A DNA stretch of 64,000 nt from the NCBI RefSeq assembly GCF_001482285.1, contig NZ_LOEP01000029.1, forward strand, positions 62,001-126,000, in the 5' to 3' direction. The notes beneath the pieces are model-generated. The model did no database searches and was not told the origin of the DNA. It saw only the letters and a list, made by a program, of their open reading frames with translations. This stretch comes from Haloferax sp. Q22 (GTDB taxonomy: Archaea > Halobacteriota > Halobacteria > Halobacteriales > Haloferacaceae). A program made the translations under genes and the position numbers. Below, piece after piece: positions 14,737 to 23,313 of this stretch. Every line of letters starts with the position of its first letter. The first letter of the stretch is position 1.

Positions 14737-15768
14737 ATGGAGGATACCGACCCGGAACTGTATCGCGAGGCTTTTCGAAGTGCGGATATCCCCATGTTGA
14801 TTGCGGATACGAATTTCGCTTTTCGTGACATTAACGACGCCGGGTTGGAGTTCCTCGGCTACGACTACGACGACATCGTCGGCGAGTCGGTCGGACTCAT
14901 CGCCGCCGACGAGGAGATATACTACGAAATCGTCGAGCAGATGATTGCCGGCGAGACGTGGTCCGGGGAGTTCATGGCGCGGCGGAAAGACCAGCAGGTC
15001 GTCTACGGGCAGGGGTTCGCCAGCCCGATGGTCGTTGACGGCGACGTGGAGGGGTTTCTCGCCTTCTTCGTCGACACGACCAAACAGCGCCGCTACGAGA
15101 ACGCCTCGGAGGTGCTCAACCGCCTCCTCCGGCACGACCTCCGAAACGAACTCAACGTCGTCTACGGCTACACCCAGCAGGTGGCCAGCCGAATCGACGA
15201 CGAGCAGGCGCTGAAGGAACTCGACCTCGTCCAGGAGAAGGTCCTCGAAATCGTCCACAAGTCCGAGCGCGCCCGCGACCTCCGCGAGCACCTCGAACGC
15301 TCCCACGACGTCTCGAACCACCCGGTCCGTCTCGACGTGGTGTTGAACAACAAAATCGTCGACGCCATGATAGAGTTCCCGGACGCCGAGTTCCAGTTCG
15401 GGTCGTTCCCCGAAGTCGAGGTCATCGGGGACGACCTCCTCGGCGAGGCCATCGAGTGTCTGCTCGAAAACGCGGTCATGCACAACGACAAGGAGGCGCC
15501 CCGCGTCGAGGTCTCGGCCGACCGCGACGGCGGTTTCGTTATCGTCCGCGTCGCCGACAACGGGCCGGGCGTCCCCGAGGAGCACCGCGACCTCATCTTC
15601 GGCCGCGAGGAGTACGACCAACTGCACCACGGCACGGGTATCAGTCTCTTTTTCGCCGACAACGTCATCTCGTCGTACAACGGCACCATCTGGGTCGAAG
15701 ACCGCGAGGACGGCGAGGGCGCGGTTTTCTGCGTCCGGCTGCAGGAACAGTCCACGGTCGACGACTGA
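14737..15768 (+). CDS. PAS-domain sensor histidine kinase
   Basis: A 343-residue soluble kinase. A PAS domain (about residues 8-120; FRSADIPMLIADTNFAFRDINDAGLEFLGYDYDDIVG) is followed by a HisKA-type dimerisation helix with the phospho-accepting H-box LLRHDLRNELNVV (His near 133). The HATPase_c domain follows, with the N-box ECLLENAVMHND (about 238-249), the G1 box VADNGPGVPEEH and the G2 box GTGISLFFADNVI. No transmembrane helix is seen, so it senses an internal signal. No receiver or response regulator is adjacent, typical for haloarchaeal orphan kinases. It ends directly against the convergent acyltransferase stop. Confidence 0.92.
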   Translation: MEDTDPELYREAFRSADIPMLIADTNFAFRDINDAGLEFLGYDYDDIVGESVGLIAADEEIYYEIVEQMIAGETWSGEFMARRKDQQVVYGQGFASPMVVDGDVEGFLAFFVDTTKQRRYENASEVLNRLLRHDLRNELNVVYGYTQQVASRIDDEQALKELDLVQEKVLEIVHKSERARDLREHLERSHDVSNHPVRLDVVLNNKIVDAMIEFPDAEFQFGSFPEVEVIGDDLLGEAIECLLENAVMHNDKEAPRVEVSADRDGGFVIVRVADNGPGVPEEHRDLIFGREEYDQLHHGTGISLFFADNVISSYNGTIWVEDREDGEGAVFCVRLQEQSTVDD

Positions 15769-16317
15769 TTACTCCTCTGCCGGCTCCGCTGTCTCTCCGT
15801 CGGACATCGGTCTCGCGGGAACCCCGGCGACCGTCTCACCCGCGGGCACGTCGCGCGTGACGAGCGAGTTCGCCGCGACCTGCGCGCCCTCGCCGATGCG
15901 GACGCCCGGGAGGATGGTGGCCTTCGCGCCAATCATGGCGCGCTCGCCGACGACGACCTCACCGGTCCGGTACTCGTCTTGCAGGAACTCGTGACAGAGA
16001 ATGACCGAGTCGTAGCCGATGATGGCGTCGTCCTCGATGGTGATGAGTTCCGGCCAGAACACGTCGGGCGTCGCTTCGAGTCCCCACGAGACGCCCGCCC
16101 CGACGGTGACGCCGATGCGTCTGAGCGCCCAGTTTCTGGCCCGGAGCGACGGCGCGATGCGCGCCACGAGGACGAACACGTAGTTGAGCATCACGCGCCA
16201 GACGGGCTTTGCGTCGGTCCAGTACTGCAGCGAGTTCCGCGGGCCGGGCGTCGGGTGGTGCTGGATGCGGTCGTGTCGGCGGGCGTCGCCGTCCGCCGGT
16301 GCGGCGTCGTCGGTCAC
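15769..16317 (-). CDS. Left-handed beta-helix acyltransferase
   Basis: A 182-residue hexapeptide-repeat transferase, O-acetyltransferase-like. The C-terminal half shows the isoleucine-patch repeats (ITIEDDAIIGYDSVILCHEFLQ, VVVGERAMIGAKATILPGVRIGEGAQVAANSLVTRDVPAGETVAGVPAR) that build the left-handed beta helix; the catalytic His is probably in ILCHEF. The N-terminal ~60 residues include a hydrophobic helix (MLNYVFVLVARIAP). The GTG start at 16317 follows no closer ATG. The substrate is likely a sugar, nucleotide-sugar or lipid-linked glycan. It is convergent with the histidine kinase, with no spacer. Confidence 0.85.
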   Translation of the reverse strand: MTDDAAPADGDARRHDRIQHHPTPGPRNSLQYWTDAKPVWRVMLNYVFVLVARIAPSLRARNWALRRIGVTVGAGVSWGLEATPDVFWPELITIEDDAIIGYDSVILCHEFLQDEYRTGEVVVGERAMIGAKATILPGVRIGEGAQVAANSLVTRDVPAGETVAGVPARPMSDGETAEPAEE

Positions 16318-16407
16318 GCCCGTCGATTGGGCCGCGGGGGTAAAAGCGCCCTCGGCGCGGGGGCGACGAGAGAAATAGCAACGCGGGGCCGCGGGGTCAG
16401 GTACTGC

Positions 16408-17694
16408 TTACTCGCCGCGGAGTTCGGCCATGTGGTCGATACGGCGCTGGACGAGCGCCGCCGTGCCGATGTCGTGGCGGATGTGGAAGCCCTCGCCGGC
16501 GTCGGCGAGCGCGTCCTCCGCGAGTTCCTCCGCCTCGGCGATGCTGTCGGCGACGCCGACCACGGCGAACGACCGGGAGGTCGTCGTGTACAGGCCGTCC
16601 TCGCGGTCGTCGACGCTCGCGTAGAACAGCAGTGCGCCGGCGTCCTCGTCCACTTCGACCGCGATCTCCGCGCCGGCCTCGGGGTCCGTCGGGTAGCCCT
16701 CGGGGACGGCGTACTTACAGACCGTGGCGGCCTCGGCGAAGTCGAGCTCGGGCAGGGACTCGCCCTCGCGGGCGGCCGTGAGCACGTCGATGAAGGGCGT
16801 TTCGAGGACCGGCAGCGTGTTCATCGCCTCGGGGTCGCCGAAGCGGGCGTTGAACTCGATGACCTTCGGCCCCTCGGTCGTGAGCATGAACTGACCGTAG
16901 AGGATGCCTTTGTAGTCCGGCAGCGCCTCCACGACAGCCTCGATGACCTCGACGGCGGCCTCGTAGTCGCCGTCAGCCATGAACGGCAGGGAGGGCGACA
17001 CGTCGGTGTAGCTCCCCATGCCGCCGGTGTTCGGCCCCTCGTCACCCTCGTAGGCGCGCTTGTGGTCCTGCACGGCGGGGCTGACGCGGAACTCGCCGTT
17101 GGCGACGAACGCCTGAATCGTGAACTCCTCGCCGACGAGGCGCTCTTCGAGGACGACGCGTTCGTAGTCCGAATCGCGGAGGTACGCCTTCGCCTCCTCG
17201 GGCGTCACCTGGTCGCCGATGACCTTCACGCCCTTGCCGCCGGTGAGGCCCGCGGGCTTGACCGCGAGGTCGCCGTCGTAGTCGTCGATGTAGTCGCAGG
17301 CGGCCTCCATGTCGTCGAAGGTGGCGAAGTCGGGGTTGCCCGGAATCGCCTCGTCGCGCATGAACTGCCGCTGGAACGCCTTGTCCGTCTCGATGCGCGC
17401 CTCGGCCGCCTGCGGGCCGAACGTGTAGACGCCGGCGTCGTCGAGGGCGTCTGAGACGCCGGCCGCGAGGCCGGATTCCGGGCCGACGACCGCGAGCGTC
17501 GCGCCGACGGACTCGGCGTAGGCGACGATGTCCTCGGCGGCGGTCTCCGATATCGTCTCGAAGTCCTCGGCGAGGGCGGCGATGCCGGGGTTTCGGTTGC
17601 TGGCGCAGGCGTACAGGTCGCAGTCGGGGGCCAGCGCGCGGGCAATCGCGTGCTCGCGGCCGCCGCCGCCGACGAGAAGGACGGTCTCGCTCAT
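16408..17694 (-). CDS. purD: Phosphoribosylamine-glycine ligase
   Basis: GAR synthetase, the second step of de novo purine synthesis. The 428-residue protein starts MSETVLLVGGGGREHAIARAL, the PurD N-domain, and has the ATP-grasp region (DEAIPGNPDFATF, AVKPAGLTGGKGVKVIGD, VVLEERLVGEEFTIQAFV), followed by NTGGMGSYTDVSPSLPF and VIEFNARFGDPEAM, both diagnostic. Length is normal. The minus-strand TATA-like CTTTACA lies about 27-30 bp before the ATG, giving a leaderless mRNA. It stands alone, divergent from the YyaL-type gene. Confidence 0.97.
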   Translation of the reverse strand: MSETVLLVGGGGREHAIARALAPDCDLYACASNRNPGIAALAEDFETISETAAEDIVAYAESVGATLAVVGPESGLAAGVSDALDDAGVYTFGPQAAEARIETDKAFQRQFMRDEAIPGNPDFATFDDMEAACDYIDDYDGDLAVKPAGLTGGKGVKVIGDQVTPEEAKAYLRDSDYERVVLEERLVGEEFTIQAFVANGEFRVSPAVQDHKRAYEGDEGPNTGGMGSYTDVSPSLPFMADGDYEAAVEVIEAVVEALPDYKGILYGQFMLTTEGPKVIEFNARFGDPEAMNTLPVLETPFIDVLTAAREGESLPELDFAEAATVCKYAVPEGYPTDPEAGAEIAVEVDEDAGALLFYASVDDREDGLYTTTSRSFAVVGVADSIAEAEELAEDALADAGEGFHIRHDIGTAALVQRRIDHMAELRGE

Positions 17695-17871
17695 GGTCGC
17701 ATACCCTGCGCACGGGAGTGTAAAGATTGCTCTTTATCGGCGGAGAAATAGGCACGATTGTGGTTATGTTCGGTCGTCAACGAGGAGGACTCGCTGTCCG
17801 GCCCACGCCCCGCGCCGGCCACGACGGCCGTCTCCACGCCGCTTTAGTTCCCGGAGCGCCGACTCCGACGT

Positions 17872-20001
17872 ATGCCCGACCCGGTGGGACGCAACCGACT
17901 CGACGAGGAGCAGAGCCCGTACCTCCGCCAGCACGCCGACAACCCGGTCAACTGGCAACCGTGGGACGAGACGGCGCTCGACGCCGCCCGCGAGGCGGAC
18001 AAGCCCATCTTCCTCTCGGTCGGCTACTCGGCGTGCCACTGGTGTCACGTCATGGCCGACGAGAGCTTCTCGGACCCCGAAATCGCCGAGGTGCTCAACG
18101 AGCACTTCGTCCCGGTGAAGGTCGACCGCGAGGAGCGCCCCGACCTCGACCGCATCTACCAGACCATCTGCCAGCTCGTCACCGGTGGCGGCGGGTGGCC
18201 GCTTTCGGTCTGGCTCACTCCCGAGGGCAAGCCCTTCTTCGTCGGCACGTACTTCCCGCCGGAGCCTCGCCGCGGCGCACCCGGCTTCCGCGACCTCGTC
18301 GAGAGCTTCGCCGAGTCGTGGCGGACCGACCGCGACGAGATAGAAAACCGCGCCGACCAGTGGACGAGCGCCATCACCGACCGACTGGAGGAGACGCCCG
18401 AGGTGTCCGGCGAAGCCCCCGGCTCGGAGGTCCTCGACACCACGGTGCAGGCCGCGCTCCGCGGGGCTGACCGCGACCACGGCGGCTTCGGCGGCGACGG
18501 GCCGAAGTTCCCCCAACCCGGCCGCATCGACGCCCTGCTCCGCGGGTACGCCGTCTCCGGCCGCCGCGAGGCGCTCGACGTGGCGCGACAGAGCCTCGAC
18601 GCGATGGCCAACGGCGGCCTCCGCGACCACCTCGGCGGCGGCTTCCACCGCTACTGCGTCGACCGCGAGTGGACCGTCCCGCACTTCGAGAAGATGCTGT
18701 ACGACCAGGCCGGTCTCGCCGCTCGCTATCTCGACGCCGCCCGACTCACCGGCAACGAGTCCTATGCGACTGTCGCCGCCGAGACGTTCGAGTTCGTCCG
18801 CCGCGAACTCACCCACGACGACGGCGGCTTCTTCGCCACCCTCGACGCCCAGTCCGGCGGTGAGGAGGGTACCTTCTACGTCTGGACCCCCGACGACGTG
18901 CACGACCTCCTCCCCGAACTCGACGCCGACCTCTTCTGTGACCGCTACGGTGTCACGCCCGGCGGCAACTTCGAGAACAAGACGACCGTCCTGAACGTCT
19001 CGGCGACGACAGCCGAACTCGCCGACGAGTACGACCTCGACGAGTCCGAGGTCGAAGACCGACTCGAAAAGGCTCGGAAGGCGTTGTTCGCGGCCCGCGA
19101 GGGACGCGAGCGCCCCGCCCGCGACGAGAAGGTTCTCGCCGGCTGGAACGGCCTGATGATTTCGGCGTTCGCGCAGGGGTCGGTCGTCCTCGAAGACGAC
19201 TCGCTCGCCGACGACGCGCGCCGCGCCCTCGACTTCGTGCGCGAGCGCCTCTGGGACGACGAGACCGAGACGCTCTCGCGGCGCGTGATGAACGACGAGG
19301 TGAAAGGCGACGGCTACCTCGAAGACTACGCCTTCCTCGCGCGCGGTGCGTTCGATCTCTATCAGGCGACCGGCGACCTCGCGCCGCTCTCGTTCGCGCT
19401 CGACCTCGCGCGGGCGACCCGCCGCGAGTTCTACGACGCCGACGCGGGCACGCTCTACTTCACCCCCGAGAGCGGCGAGTCGCTCGTCACCCGCCCGCAG
19501 GAGCCGACCGACCAGTCCACGCCGTCGAGCCTCGGCGTCGCCACGTCGCTGTTCTTGGACCTCGAACAGTTCGCGCCGGACGCCGGCTTCGGCGAGGTCG
19601 CGGACGCGGTCCTCGGCTCGTTCGCCAACCGCGTCCGCGGCAGTCCGCTCGAACACGTCTCGCTCGCGCTCGCCGCCGAGAAGGCCGCAAGCGGCGTCCC
19701 CGAACTCACCATCGCGGCCGACGAGGTACCCGACGAGTGGCGCGAGACGCTCGCCTCGCGGTATCTCCCCGGCCTCGTCGTCTCCCGTCGCCCCGGCACC
19801 GACGAGGAACTCGACTCGTGGCTGGACGAACTCGGACTAGACGAGGCCCCGCCAATCTGGGCCGGCCGCGAGGCGGCCGACGGGGAGCCGACCGTCTACG
19901 CCTGCGAGAACTTCACCTGCTCCGCGCCGACCCACGACCTCGACGAGGCGCTGGCGTGGTTCACGGCGGGCGAATCCGCAGGTACGGCCGAAGACGACTG
20001 A
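17872..20001 (+). CDS. YyaL-type thioredoxin-domain protein (DUF255)
   Basis: A 709-residue protein of the YyaL/SPATA20 family. The N-terminal DUF255 thioredoxin-like domain (about 1-165) starts NRLDEEQSPYLRQHADNPVNWQPW and contains the redox-type motif SACHWCHVM (Cys near residues 57 and 60). The remainder is an (alpha/alpha)6 barrel of the N-acylglucosamine epimerase/cellobiose epimerase type (GFGGDGPKFPQP, GGGFHRYCVDREWTVPHFEKMLYDQA, DEKVLAGWNGLMISAFAQ). The biological role is not settled. A TTTAGT element ~28 bp before the ATG fits leaderless transcription. Confidence 0.9.
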   Translation: MPDPVGRNRLDEEQSPYLRQHADNPVNWQPWDETALDAAREADKPIFLSVGYSACHWCHVMADESFSDPEIAEVLNEHFVPVKVDREERPDLDRIYQTICQLVTGGGGWPLSVWLTPEGKPFFVGTYFPPEPRRGAPGFRDLVESFAESWRTDRDEIENRADQWTSAITDRLEETPEVSGEAPGSEVLDTTVQAALRGADRDHGGFGGDGPKFPQPGRIDALLRGYAVSGRREALDVARQSLDAMANGGLRDHLGGGFHRYCVDREWTVPHFEKMLYDQAGLAARYLDAARLTGNESYATVAAETFEFVRRELTHDDGGFFATLDAQSGGEEGTFYVWTPDDVHDLLPELDADLFCDRYGVTPGGNFENKTTVLNVSATTAELADEYDLDESEVEDRLEKARKALFAAREGRERPARDEKVLAGWNGLMISAFAQGSVVLEDDSLADDARRALDFVRERLWDDETETLSRRVMNDEVKGDGYLEDYAFLARGAFDLYQATGDLAPLSFALDLARATRREFYDADAGTLYFTPESGESLVTRPQEPTDQSTPSSLGVATSLFLDLEQFAPDAGFGEVADAVLGSFANRVRGSPLEHVSLALAAEKAASGVPELTIAADEVPDEWRETLASRYLPGLVVSRRPGTDEELDSWLDELGLDEAPPIWAGREAADGEPTVYACENFTCSAPTHDLDEALAWFTAGESAGTAEDD

Positions 20002-20016
20002 AACGGCGTTTTCGGC

Positions 20017-20793
20017 TCAGAGCCGCGTCCCGTCGTACCGCCGTCGCAACGCTCGAACCGTTTTTGCGACTCGTTCGGCGCGCTCGCGGGTCACGCACGG
20101 GACGACTTTCTCACCCATCGGCGTGTCGAAGACGAGCGTTGTTTCGTCGACGATGTCGAGGTGCCGCGCCGAGAGCGCGGAACAGTACGTCCGACTCGTC
20201 TTCCGGTCCAGCGTCGATTGCACGATTGCCGTGGTGTCGAAGCGGTAGGCGTGGTCGCCGGTCTCCCAACGCTCGTAGACCGTCGACGCCACGAACAGAC
20301 CGACCCGGTCGGCGAGCAGTTCTTGGATCGACGCCACGACTCCCTCGGAGAGCGGCGGCGACTCGCCCCAGAGCATCGATTCGTGGGGAATCGTCACGAG
20401 CAGTTCGTTGCCGCTGTCGTCGAGGAGCGCGAGGCGAAACACGAAGTGCTCCCCAACCATCGTCGTCGCGGCGTCGAGAAGCGCGAACAGCGCGTCCTCG
20501 CTCTCTCTGCCCGTGCCGAGAGAGAAGCATCGGGTCCTGTCGTCCGGGCGCTCGGGGTCGAGCGCATCGACGGTTGTGAGCGCATCGGCGCATCGCTCGA
20601 TGTCGTCTGTTCCGAACGATTCGTCGAGCCATCCCTCGTCGAGTTCGGCTCGAACCGCGTGCGCGGTAGGAACGACCTCGGCGAACATCGGGACGAGGTC
20701 GCGGCGATAGTCGTCGCTGTCGAGGTGGTAGCGCCGCGGTTCATCTCCGCAATCCGGACTCCCGCCGTTGTCTCCGCTGTGCTTCTCAGACAT
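20017..20793 (-). CDS. Haloarchaeal hypothetical protein, DICT-like
   Basis: A 258-residue soluble acidic protein. The C-terminal two thirds resemble sensory DICT-type domains (DALFALLDAATTMVGEHFVFRLALLDDSGNELLVTIPHES; LLADRVGLFVASTVYERWETGDHAYRFDTTAIVQ), but I cannot confirm the family. There is no HTH or transmembrane segment. The frame is open 27 codons further upstream; ATG at 20793 (MSEKHSGDNG) is preferred because the extension is Arg-rich and unlike the rest. It ends 16 bp from the convergent YyaL-type gene. Confidence 0.6.
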   Translation of the reverse strand: MSEKHSGDNGGSPDCGDEPRRYHLDSDDYRRDLVPMFAEVVPTAHAVRAELDEGWLDESFGTDDIERCADALTTVDALDPERPDDRTRCFSLGTGRESEDALFALLDAATTMVGEHFVFRLALLDDSGNELLVTIPHESMLWGESPPLSEGVVASIQELLADRVGLFVASTVYERWETGDHAYRFDTTAIVQSTLDRKTSRTYCSALSARHLDIVDETTLVFDTPMGEKVVPCVTRERAERVAKTVRALRRRYDGTRL

Positions 20794-20898
20794 CTTCCGA
20801 CTCCCGCGCCACCTGCGTTCGTCGCATCGCATCGGCGTACCCGCGGGCGTCGTATCACGGTTTCGGCGGGTCAAGAGAACAGAAAATCCGAACCGCGC

Positions 20899-21279
20899 TC
20901 AGTTCGAGAGCCGCTCTGCGAGGTAGACCGCAATCGGAACGTCCTCTTCCTCCACGAAGCGAGCGACCTCCTCGCCGTCGCGTTCGACGACGACCGTCGG
21001 GATGAGTTCGATGTCGTACTCCTCGACGAGCGGGCCGACCTTCGAGCCGTCGTCGGCCTTCTCGACAGGGTAGTGGTCGATTCGCTCGGCGGGGACGCCG
21101 GCGGCGTCGAGGGCCGCCGCGAAGTCGGGAAGCTGTCCGCGGCAGTCGCCGCACCAGTCGCCGCCCCAGACCTTGAACGTGTAGTCCGCGGCCGCGAGGG
21201 CGTCGACCACGTCGGGGTAGGACGCCGCGTCCCACGCGGGGTTCGGTTGCATCGTTTCGAGCGTCTCGGCTTCAGCCAT
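20899..21279 (-). CDS. Thioredoxin-family protein with CGDC site
   Basis: A 126-residue thioredoxin fold. The active site is WGGDWCGDCRGQLPDF (CxxC = CGDC near residues 43-46), with the cis-proline segment ELIPTVVVERDGEEVARFVE. The Gly-Asp dipeptide between the cysteines is unlike the GPC of classical thioredoxin and found in a distinct haloarchaeal group. The protein is cytoplasmic (no signal peptide). It is divergent from the cysteine synthase gene and near the DUF255 thioredoxin-domain protein. Gamma-glutamylcysteine is the thiol buffer of these cells. Confidence 0.88.
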   Translation of the reverse strand: MAEAETLETMQPNPAWDAASYPDVVDALAAADYTFKVWGGDWCGDCRGQLPDFAAALDAAGVPAERIDHYPVEKADDGSKVGPLVEEYDIELIPTVVVERDGEEVARFVEEEDVPIAVYLAERLSN

Positions 21280-21424
21280 GGGAGGGCGTACCGGCCGCGC
21301 GGATTTAACGGGTGCGCTCGCGGCGGGGCTCGCCGCCCACGCTCGTCGCTGTCTCTCCCCGAGACGGTGGCCGTATCGTCCGCCTCCGCCAGTCGTTTAG
21401 TGTCGCACCGTCAACGGAGGGTCG

Positions 21425-22342
21425 ATGGACGACAGTATCCTCGACGCTATCGGGTCGCCGCTGGTCCGCGTCGACTCCCCCGAGGGGTCGACGGTCGCGG
21501 CGAAGATAGAGTCGAAGAACCCGGGCGGGTCGGCGAAGGACCGCCCCGCGTTGGCGATGGTCGAGGCGGCCGAGGAAGCGGGCGACATCTCGCCGGGCGA
21601 CCACCTCGTCGAACCCACGTCCGGGAACACCGGTATCGGACTCGCCGTCGTCGCGGCGGCGAAGGGCTACGACCTGACTATCGTCATGCCGGACTCGATG
21701 TCGCCCGAGCGCCGCGAAATCATGCGCGCCTACGGAGCGACCATCGAACTCGTCGAGGGCGACATCTCCACCGCGAAAGAGCGCGCGGACGAACTCGAAG
21801 CCGAGGGCATGTACCAGCTCCGGCAGTTCGAGAACCCGGCGAATCCGGAGGCGCACTACCGGACGACCGCCGAGGAGATTCTCGAACAGGTGGGCAACCG
21901 CCGCATCGACGCCTTCGTCGCCGGCATCGGCACCGGCGGCACGATTTCGGGCAACGGCCGTCGCCTCGTCGAGGAGTACCCCTCGATGCGCGTCGTCGGC
22001 GTCGAACCCGCCGAGAGCGCCGTCCTCTCCGGACACGAGGTCGGCGACAACGACTTCCAGGGGATGGGCCCGGGCTTCGTCAGCCCCAACCTCGACACCG
22101 ACCTCATCGACGACGTGGAAATCGTCGAACTCGCCGACGCCGACGCCGAGTGTCGCCGTCTCGCCCGCGAGGAGGGTATCCTCGTCGGCCAGTCGTCCGG
22201 CGCGTCGCTCCTCGCGGCCAAGCGGGTCGCCGAGCGACTCGCCGATCCCGACGCGGACGACGGAGACCAGCCGCTCGTGGTGACGGTGTTCTGGGACTCC
22301 GGCGAGCGCTACATGTCCACCGGGATGTTCGACCAAGAATAG
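21425..22342 (+). CDS. cysK: PLP-dependent cysteine synthase family protein
   Basis: O-acetylserine (or O-phosphoserine) sulfhydrylase-type enzyme making cysteine. Of 305 residues, NPGGSAKDRPA (Lys near 38) is the PLP lysine site, EPTSGNTGIGLAVVAAAKGY the phosphate/substrate loop, GIGTGGTISGNGR the PLP phosphate-binding glycine loop, and GILVGQSSGASLLAA the C-terminal serine that contacts the pyridine nitrogen. It lacks a CBS domain, so it is not a cystathionine synthase fusion. The symbol follows common use; the acceptor substrate is not proven by sequence. Confidence 0.88.
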   Translation: MDDSILDAIGSPLVRVDSPEGSTVAAKIESKNPGGSAKDRPALAMVEAAEEAGDISPGDHLVEPTSGNTGIGLAVVAAAKGYDLTIVMPDSMSPERREIMRAYGATIELVEGDISTAKERADELEAEGMYQLRQFENPANPEAHYRTTAEEILEQVGNRRIDAFVAGIGTGGTISGNGRRLVEEYPSMRVVGVEPAESAVLSGHEVGDNDFQGMGPGFVSPNLDTDLIDDVEIVELADADAECRRLAREEGILVGQSSGASLLAAKRVAERLADPDADDGDQPLVVTVFWDSGERYMSTGMFDQE

Positions 22343-22363
22343 CGGTCGCTCGACGGCCCGTTT

Positions 22364-22816
22364 TCACCGACCGAACTCGTCTTCCGCGACTCTGACGACG
22401 AGCGTTCGCTCCACGTCTCTGAGGTCGTAGTCGGGGACCGAGCCGTCGACGCGCGTCACGTACATCGGCTCGACGAGGCGGCCCTCTTCGACGCCGTAGA
22501 TGGCGAGGTGGTCGCCGGTGTCTTCCGGCTGGACCTTCCCGTCTCGAATCTGTCGGGCGAGGTCGCGAGAGAGCCACTCGTCGGACGAGACGGAGGGTTC
22601 GCGGACCAACGAGAAGTCGGCGAACCGGACGAGATACCAGTTGAGATCGTTGAGAAGCGAGACGGCCGCACCGAGGCTCACCGTGTCGACCGAAAGCGAG
22701 TTGTCGAACGGTTCTGCGATGTCGTAGGTCGAAAGCGCCGCGCGCGCGGTGTCGCGCGACAGCAGTTCGTACTGGAGGTGGACGTCCTCCGCGCCGACGA
22801 TACAGACCTGCGTCAC
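22364..22816 (-). CDS. DUF5804 family protein
   Basis: A 150-residue haloarchaeal protein starting MTQVCIVGAEDVHLQYELLSRDTARAALSTYDIAEPF. The segment SLGAAVSLLNDLNWYLVRF is the strongly conserved core of the family as I recall it. It looks like a small alpha/beta protein; function is unknown. It is convergent with the cysteine synthase gene (22 bp apart) and downstream of a small zinc-finger gene on the same strand. Confidence 0.75.
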   Translation of the reverse strand: MTQVCIVGAEDVHLQYELLSRDTARAALSTYDIAEPFDNSLSVDTVSLGAAVSLLNDLNWYLVRFADFSLVREPSVSSDEWLSRDLARQIRDGKVQPEDTGDHLAIYGVEEGRLVEPMYVTRVDGSVPDYDLRDVERTLVVRVAEDEFGR

Positions 22817-22858
22817 GTCGAGAGGGAGGGTCCGGACTCGGTAAAGCGGTTCCGGTAC

Positions 22859-23113
22859 TCAGGCGGTCGATTCCCACTCGGCGGCGCAGGACTCGTCGCA
22901 GAAGACGACGCGCTCGCGTTCGAGGGTTATCTTACCGGGCTTGTCGATGTCCCGCTCGAGGAGGACCTGATAGTGGGCTTCGCTCATGTCGACGCGGGCG
23001 CGGCACGCCGCGCACCGTTCGACGGTGTCGCTCCAGTCGGTCCGCGACGCCCGGTGGCTGACGCGCCACTCGGGGCCGGGGTGGCCGTGACCGGGATGCG
23101 ATGTTTTCGACAT
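22859..23113 (-). CDS. Small zinc-finger protein
   Basis: An 84-residue protein with a His/Gly/Pro-rich N-terminus (SHPGHGHPGPEW), then CAAC (about residues 34-37) and CDESC (about 71-75), a TRASH/FCS-like cysteine spacing in which the second pair sits after a beta hairpin (RERVVFCDESCAAEWE). Such domains often bind zinc or sense metals. It probably forms an operon with the DUF5804 gene 42 bp downstream. Function unknown. Confidence 0.72.
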   Translation of the reverse strand: MSKTSHPGHGHPGPEWRVSHRASRTDWSDTVERCAACRARVDMSEAHYQVLLERDIDKPGKITLERERVVFCDESCAAEWESTA

Positions 23114-23313
23114 GAGAGAACCCTAGCGCTCACGGTAGATAAAGCCATTTTTGTGCAATTGTTCATCCGAAACGAATCTAAACGTTTGAAGAATCGTGAC
23201 TATGGTGGTCGTTTGCACGGTTCGTATGTGTGTCGGTACCGAACCTCGGTGAGTCTGACGACGGGCCGCGCTCTGGGCCTCTCACCCTCGGCTTCCGCCT
23301 CGTGCTCCCGCGC

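Noticed and set aside
17764..19656. 630-codon antisense ORF over the YyaL-type gene
   Set aside because: Antisense shadow; the plus-strand frame has full domain similarity.
20161..22395. 744-codon plus-strand ORF spanning three genes
   Set aside because: It runs antisense to two real genes and out of frame with the cysteine synthase, with Arg-rich low-complexity sequence.
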